Source: Clitoria ternatea (taxonomy: Eukaryota; Streptophyta; Magnoliopsida; Fabales; Fabaceae). Taken from it: a stretch of 64,000 nucleotides of DNA. The DNA is taken from NCBI GenBank assembly GCA_037962975.1, contig CM075671.1, positions 14,121,001 through 14,185,000 on the forward strand, read 5' to 3'. This document shows, one piece after another, positions 61,611 to 64,000 of this stretch. The notes beneath the pieces were generated by a model. That model was given only the letters and a program-made list of their open reading frames with translations. It searched no databases and had not been told where the DNA came from. The first letter of the stretch is position 1; each line of letters starts with the position of its first letter. The position numbers were made by a program, and so were the translations under genes.

Positions 61611-62317
61611 TTTAACTAAGAGTAGCAAACCAAAACAAGACGAGAGCAACAAGGAAGAAATAGTTACCTCAGATGACAACGATGAATATGAGGAACGAAG
61701 AAACCCTCGTAATGTAAGCAGCAAACTTCCTTGCAAAATTTCTGCAGAGTTTCGTTGAGAAAACAGAAGCGAGTGAAACTCAGAATCCACTAAGTGTTTC
61801 TTTTATAAGAAACGAAGAGGTTCGGTTACTCACTCTGGAAGTTGTGTCGTTCTCGATTAAACGCATTGCTTCACAAACGAAACGACACAACCGTTCCAAA
61901 TTCATGGGCGCCAAAACAATAGCAATTCGATAAAGGGCCTATCTACTAGGCCCAAAAGTTTCAAAAATTTTAGGCCCATTAAACCCAAAACGACGGTTAA
62001 TGAGATTTCCACCTCAGGCACAATAATTGCTTGCCCACGTGATTAAAAGCATTAATGTCTAATCATGCAACACAATTCGCGCTTTACAGCCGTTACACGA
62101 ACTTCAAGAGCTTTCAATTCCAATAAACTCTTGAAATTCTCGTACAACGAATCTTTGTCTGAATCCACTGTGACGACATCGACAGACCGTATCTCTTAAT
62201 CTGAGAACGGTCCTTTATGAATAAATGCTAAGGAACGATTTAACGCATAAGTTCACCGGTATTCAGACCTCTCGCAGGTTAGGTAGCTTATGTGAACAAC
62301 CGCTCAGTCCCTCACAC
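61611..62317 (-). promoter_or_regulatory. Upstream region of antisense gene B
   Basis: Shares blocks with the region upstream of copy A, including gacggttaat...gcccacgtgattaaa with CACGTG at 62035-62040. On the minus strand CTTATAAAAG near 61799-61808 is a possible TATA box, about 190 bp before the presumed start. Promoter activity is inferred. Confidence 0.45.
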
Positions 62318-62332
62318 AAGCTAGGGGACATA
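62318..62332 (+). promoter_or_regulatory. Polypurine tract of the Tat element
   Basis: aagctaggggacata directly precedes the 3' LTR start TGATCCGG. Confidence 0.7.
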
Positions 62333-63061
62333 TGATCCGGTCTCAATACCGGTATTCGACCTGCAAGGCATATTTCAACGTCTTTGTCAAGACATCAACG
62401 TGTAACTGGTGTCATCAGTATACATCCGGACTATAATTCCGTATCAGGCGTTCTCCCTATACCGGTTGTTCAGGATAACACCATGACATCGGACAATACA
62501 CACGTCACTCTGCTAAATACAAGGATAATTGCTACAGGGATCGATCAATAATTCCCTGCACTACGAGCCAAATTCTGCTCACGGGAATGGTCAACTTGTT
62601 CCCTAATCCTAGTCTATATTCTCTATGCTCAATATAAAATAGCCACTTGACCCAATCATGCTGGTAAGTGCGCAATATAATAATGCTAATAGGAGTTAGT
62701 GGTTCCCCACTAACGAGTCCTCGAAAAACGAGCCAATCAGGTATATGAACTCATTTCAATAATGAAGTGAGGGATCTTCAACTGATTCTATGCACAATTA
62801 CTCTCTGAAATACATTCCTTACTTGGAATATTATCACTGACTTGAGCGTCGGAGAATCATTGCAGGTGACACCACCATTCGCCCACTTCAACGCGTTAGG
62901 TCGGTGTGAAGGACCTCCAGGACGCGCAGTCCGCTCTTTCCGCTCAAGGACAACGGATACCTACACCGGATACTCATACATCCGGTCTCCTATACGGTAT
63001 TTGCATACTATTTGTGACTGACTTAAGTCCGGATCTCTAGACCCCGGTTCAGGACAGATCA
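62333..63061 (+). repeat. Tat 3' LTR
   Basis: 729 bp, same termini and length as the 5' LTR, with seven differences by eye. It is followed by attgg, the target duplication. Confidence 0.95.
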
Positions 63062-64000
63062 ATTGGTTTATTATGAAAGGGTGATTAGGAGAAAAGAGGT
63101 TTAATTAAAATCATTAAAGGTATTATAATGAAATGGAGAGATGACCGATTGTGCAGGTGACCGGTTGCCATGGGTATTAAAGAAAGATTTCTTTCTCTTT
63201 CTTCAATCATTCGTCTTCTCTCGAGAACCTTCTTCCTCCTTCGTCTTCTTCTTCTCCTCCTTCCTCACGCTGCGGATTGCATGTTCTGAATGGAGACTCT
63301 GTTTGCATCAAAACCGAGTGATACATCCATTTCTGTAACCGTGGCCTCAAGGTGAGTCCACTGACCCATCCATATCTGTGTTTCCATGCATCTCTCGTCT
63401 TCCTTGCTGACCGTATGGCCATGCATGGCTGTGTGTGGGCCTGTTCTCCACTCCTCTAGTGAGTGTGAACTCGAAGGTGGTGCAAAGCTAACGGGTTTTG
63501 TATTCCAAACCCGTAGGTGATAGAACAACACGGGTGGAATGCTTAAAGGAGCTGGTGCTGGAATGAACGTCAGCGGGATGATTGGAGGAGTCACTGCTAG
63601 AACGGTGGTAGAACGGTGAACCCAGAAACTGTTGAGGCGTGGAACAGAGGTAAGGGGGTGTTCGGGTTATAATTAATTGGAATAGGACATACTGTCTGAG
63701 TTGTTGAGACATTTGTAAACTGAGTAAGAAATAAGACTGGAAGAAAGGTATGTGAATATGTATATGAATGTGTGAGAGACTTAGAGATATTGCCGAATGA
63801 AAGTTATGAATGTGTATTTGTGTGCACACCGATCGGTTTAGGATCGTGTGTGTGTGTGTGTGTGACTTTGCTGAATGAAATTTGAGAATGTATGAGTATG
63901 CATGTGTGTGAGCACCGATCAGTTTCTGATCGTGTGTATGTGATGAGAGGAGTATTTGATGTTGTGATCATTGTGATGATGCCGAATGAATTGTATATGA
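63062..64000 (+). mobile_element. Chromovirus 3' LTR, resumed, runs off window
   Basis: Matches 39907 to about 40840 of the 5' LTR with few differences (for example ggagaaaagagg for ggagaagagagg). The first five bases (attgg) are the duplicated target of the Tat insertion. The rest of this LTR and the displaced LINE 3' end should lie to the right. Confidence 0.92.

Larger units (their letters stand above)
46639..63061 (+). mobile_element. Complete Tat-lineage Ty3/gypsy element, 16.4 kb, with two antisense gene modules
   Basis: Two 729-bp LTRs (46639-47367 and 62333-63061) bracket the element, and attgg is duplicated exactly at 46634-46638 and 63062-63066. Internal order: PBS, gag, protease, RT, RNase H, a second archaeal-type RNase H, integrase; then a long 3' region with two antisense genes and repeat arrays; then a polypurine tract. 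The dual RNase H, the lack of a chromodomain, the DQGSS protease and the long 3' region with antisense ORFs identify the Tat clade (Retand-like). The intact-site sequence is visible at 39900-39912 in the other chromovirus LTR, which confirms the insertion point. It has no frameshift in gag-pol but eight in-frame stops, so it cannot make its own proteins. Confidence 0.95.

Noticed and set aside
61539..61790. 83-codon minus-strand frame upstream of antisense gene B
   Set aside because: Its C-terminal part overlaps the decayed N-terminus of copy B (GGRSVSRNP); the rest is leader, not a separate gene.
1..64000. tRNA, rRNA or organelle-derived segments
   Set aside because: No cloverleaf-like or rRNA core sequence was recognised; only tRNA-complementary primer-binding sites were found.

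Overview
This window looks like a stretch of legume (Fabaceae, probably phaseoloid) nuclear DNA that is almost entirely transposable elements. The reasons are Ogre/Tat-type Ty3-gypsy elements with an Arg-type primer-binding site, legume-like copia ends, long chromovirus LTRs, palindromic CGCTTRAGCGA words of a kind I associate with legume repeats, GT-AG introns and very AT-rich intergenic DNA. I see one host gene: a two-exon WUSCHEL-related homeobox gene of the WOX5/WOX7 type on the minus strand at 33947-34602.

Left part (1-15.6 kb). The 5' end of a minus-strand Ogre/Tat-like element lies at 1 to about 7.95 kb, with gag, leader, PBS and a long repeat-filled LTR. It abuts a decayed plus-strand copy (about 7.99-10.1 kb) of the extra gene that Tat elements carry in antisense. 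A copia element follows, split by a truncated second Tat element (LTR, PBS, gag; 11.9-14.27 kb) and a CACTA-like fragment (14.27-15.1 kb). The copia 3' end resumes at 15.1 kb.

Middle part (15.6-37.5 kb). There is a complete solo LTR in minus orientation with 5-bp target duplication taagg (15585-18290), a 720-bp hAT-type element with perfect 8-bp duplications (18648-19367), a rearranged third copy of the same LTR family (22.8-28.6 kb), and a second complete solo LTR in plus orientation (28589-31243). The WOX gene sits in an AT-rich island from about 31.3 to 37.5 kb.

Right part (37.5-64 kb). This is a three-layer nest. A 5'-truncated L1-type LINE (37.5-39.8 kb) was invaded by a chromovirus with about 3.28-kb LTRs (39817 to beyond the window). 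Its 3' LTR was then invaded by a 16.4-kb Tat element (46639-63061) with 729-bp LTRs about 99% identical and 5-bp duplication attgg. The Tat gag-pol is one reading frame with eight in-frame stops and no frameshift. Between pol and the 3' LTR it carries two tandem copies of a module: an antisense two-exon gene, followed in its own sense direction by short hairpin-forming repeats. The third copy of the gene at 8-10 kb has the same intron and the same downstream hairpin. Paired base changes in the hairpin stems and the retained antisense introns are the most unusual signals here.

All similarity statements come from reading the translated sequence and recalling family motifs; no database search was run.
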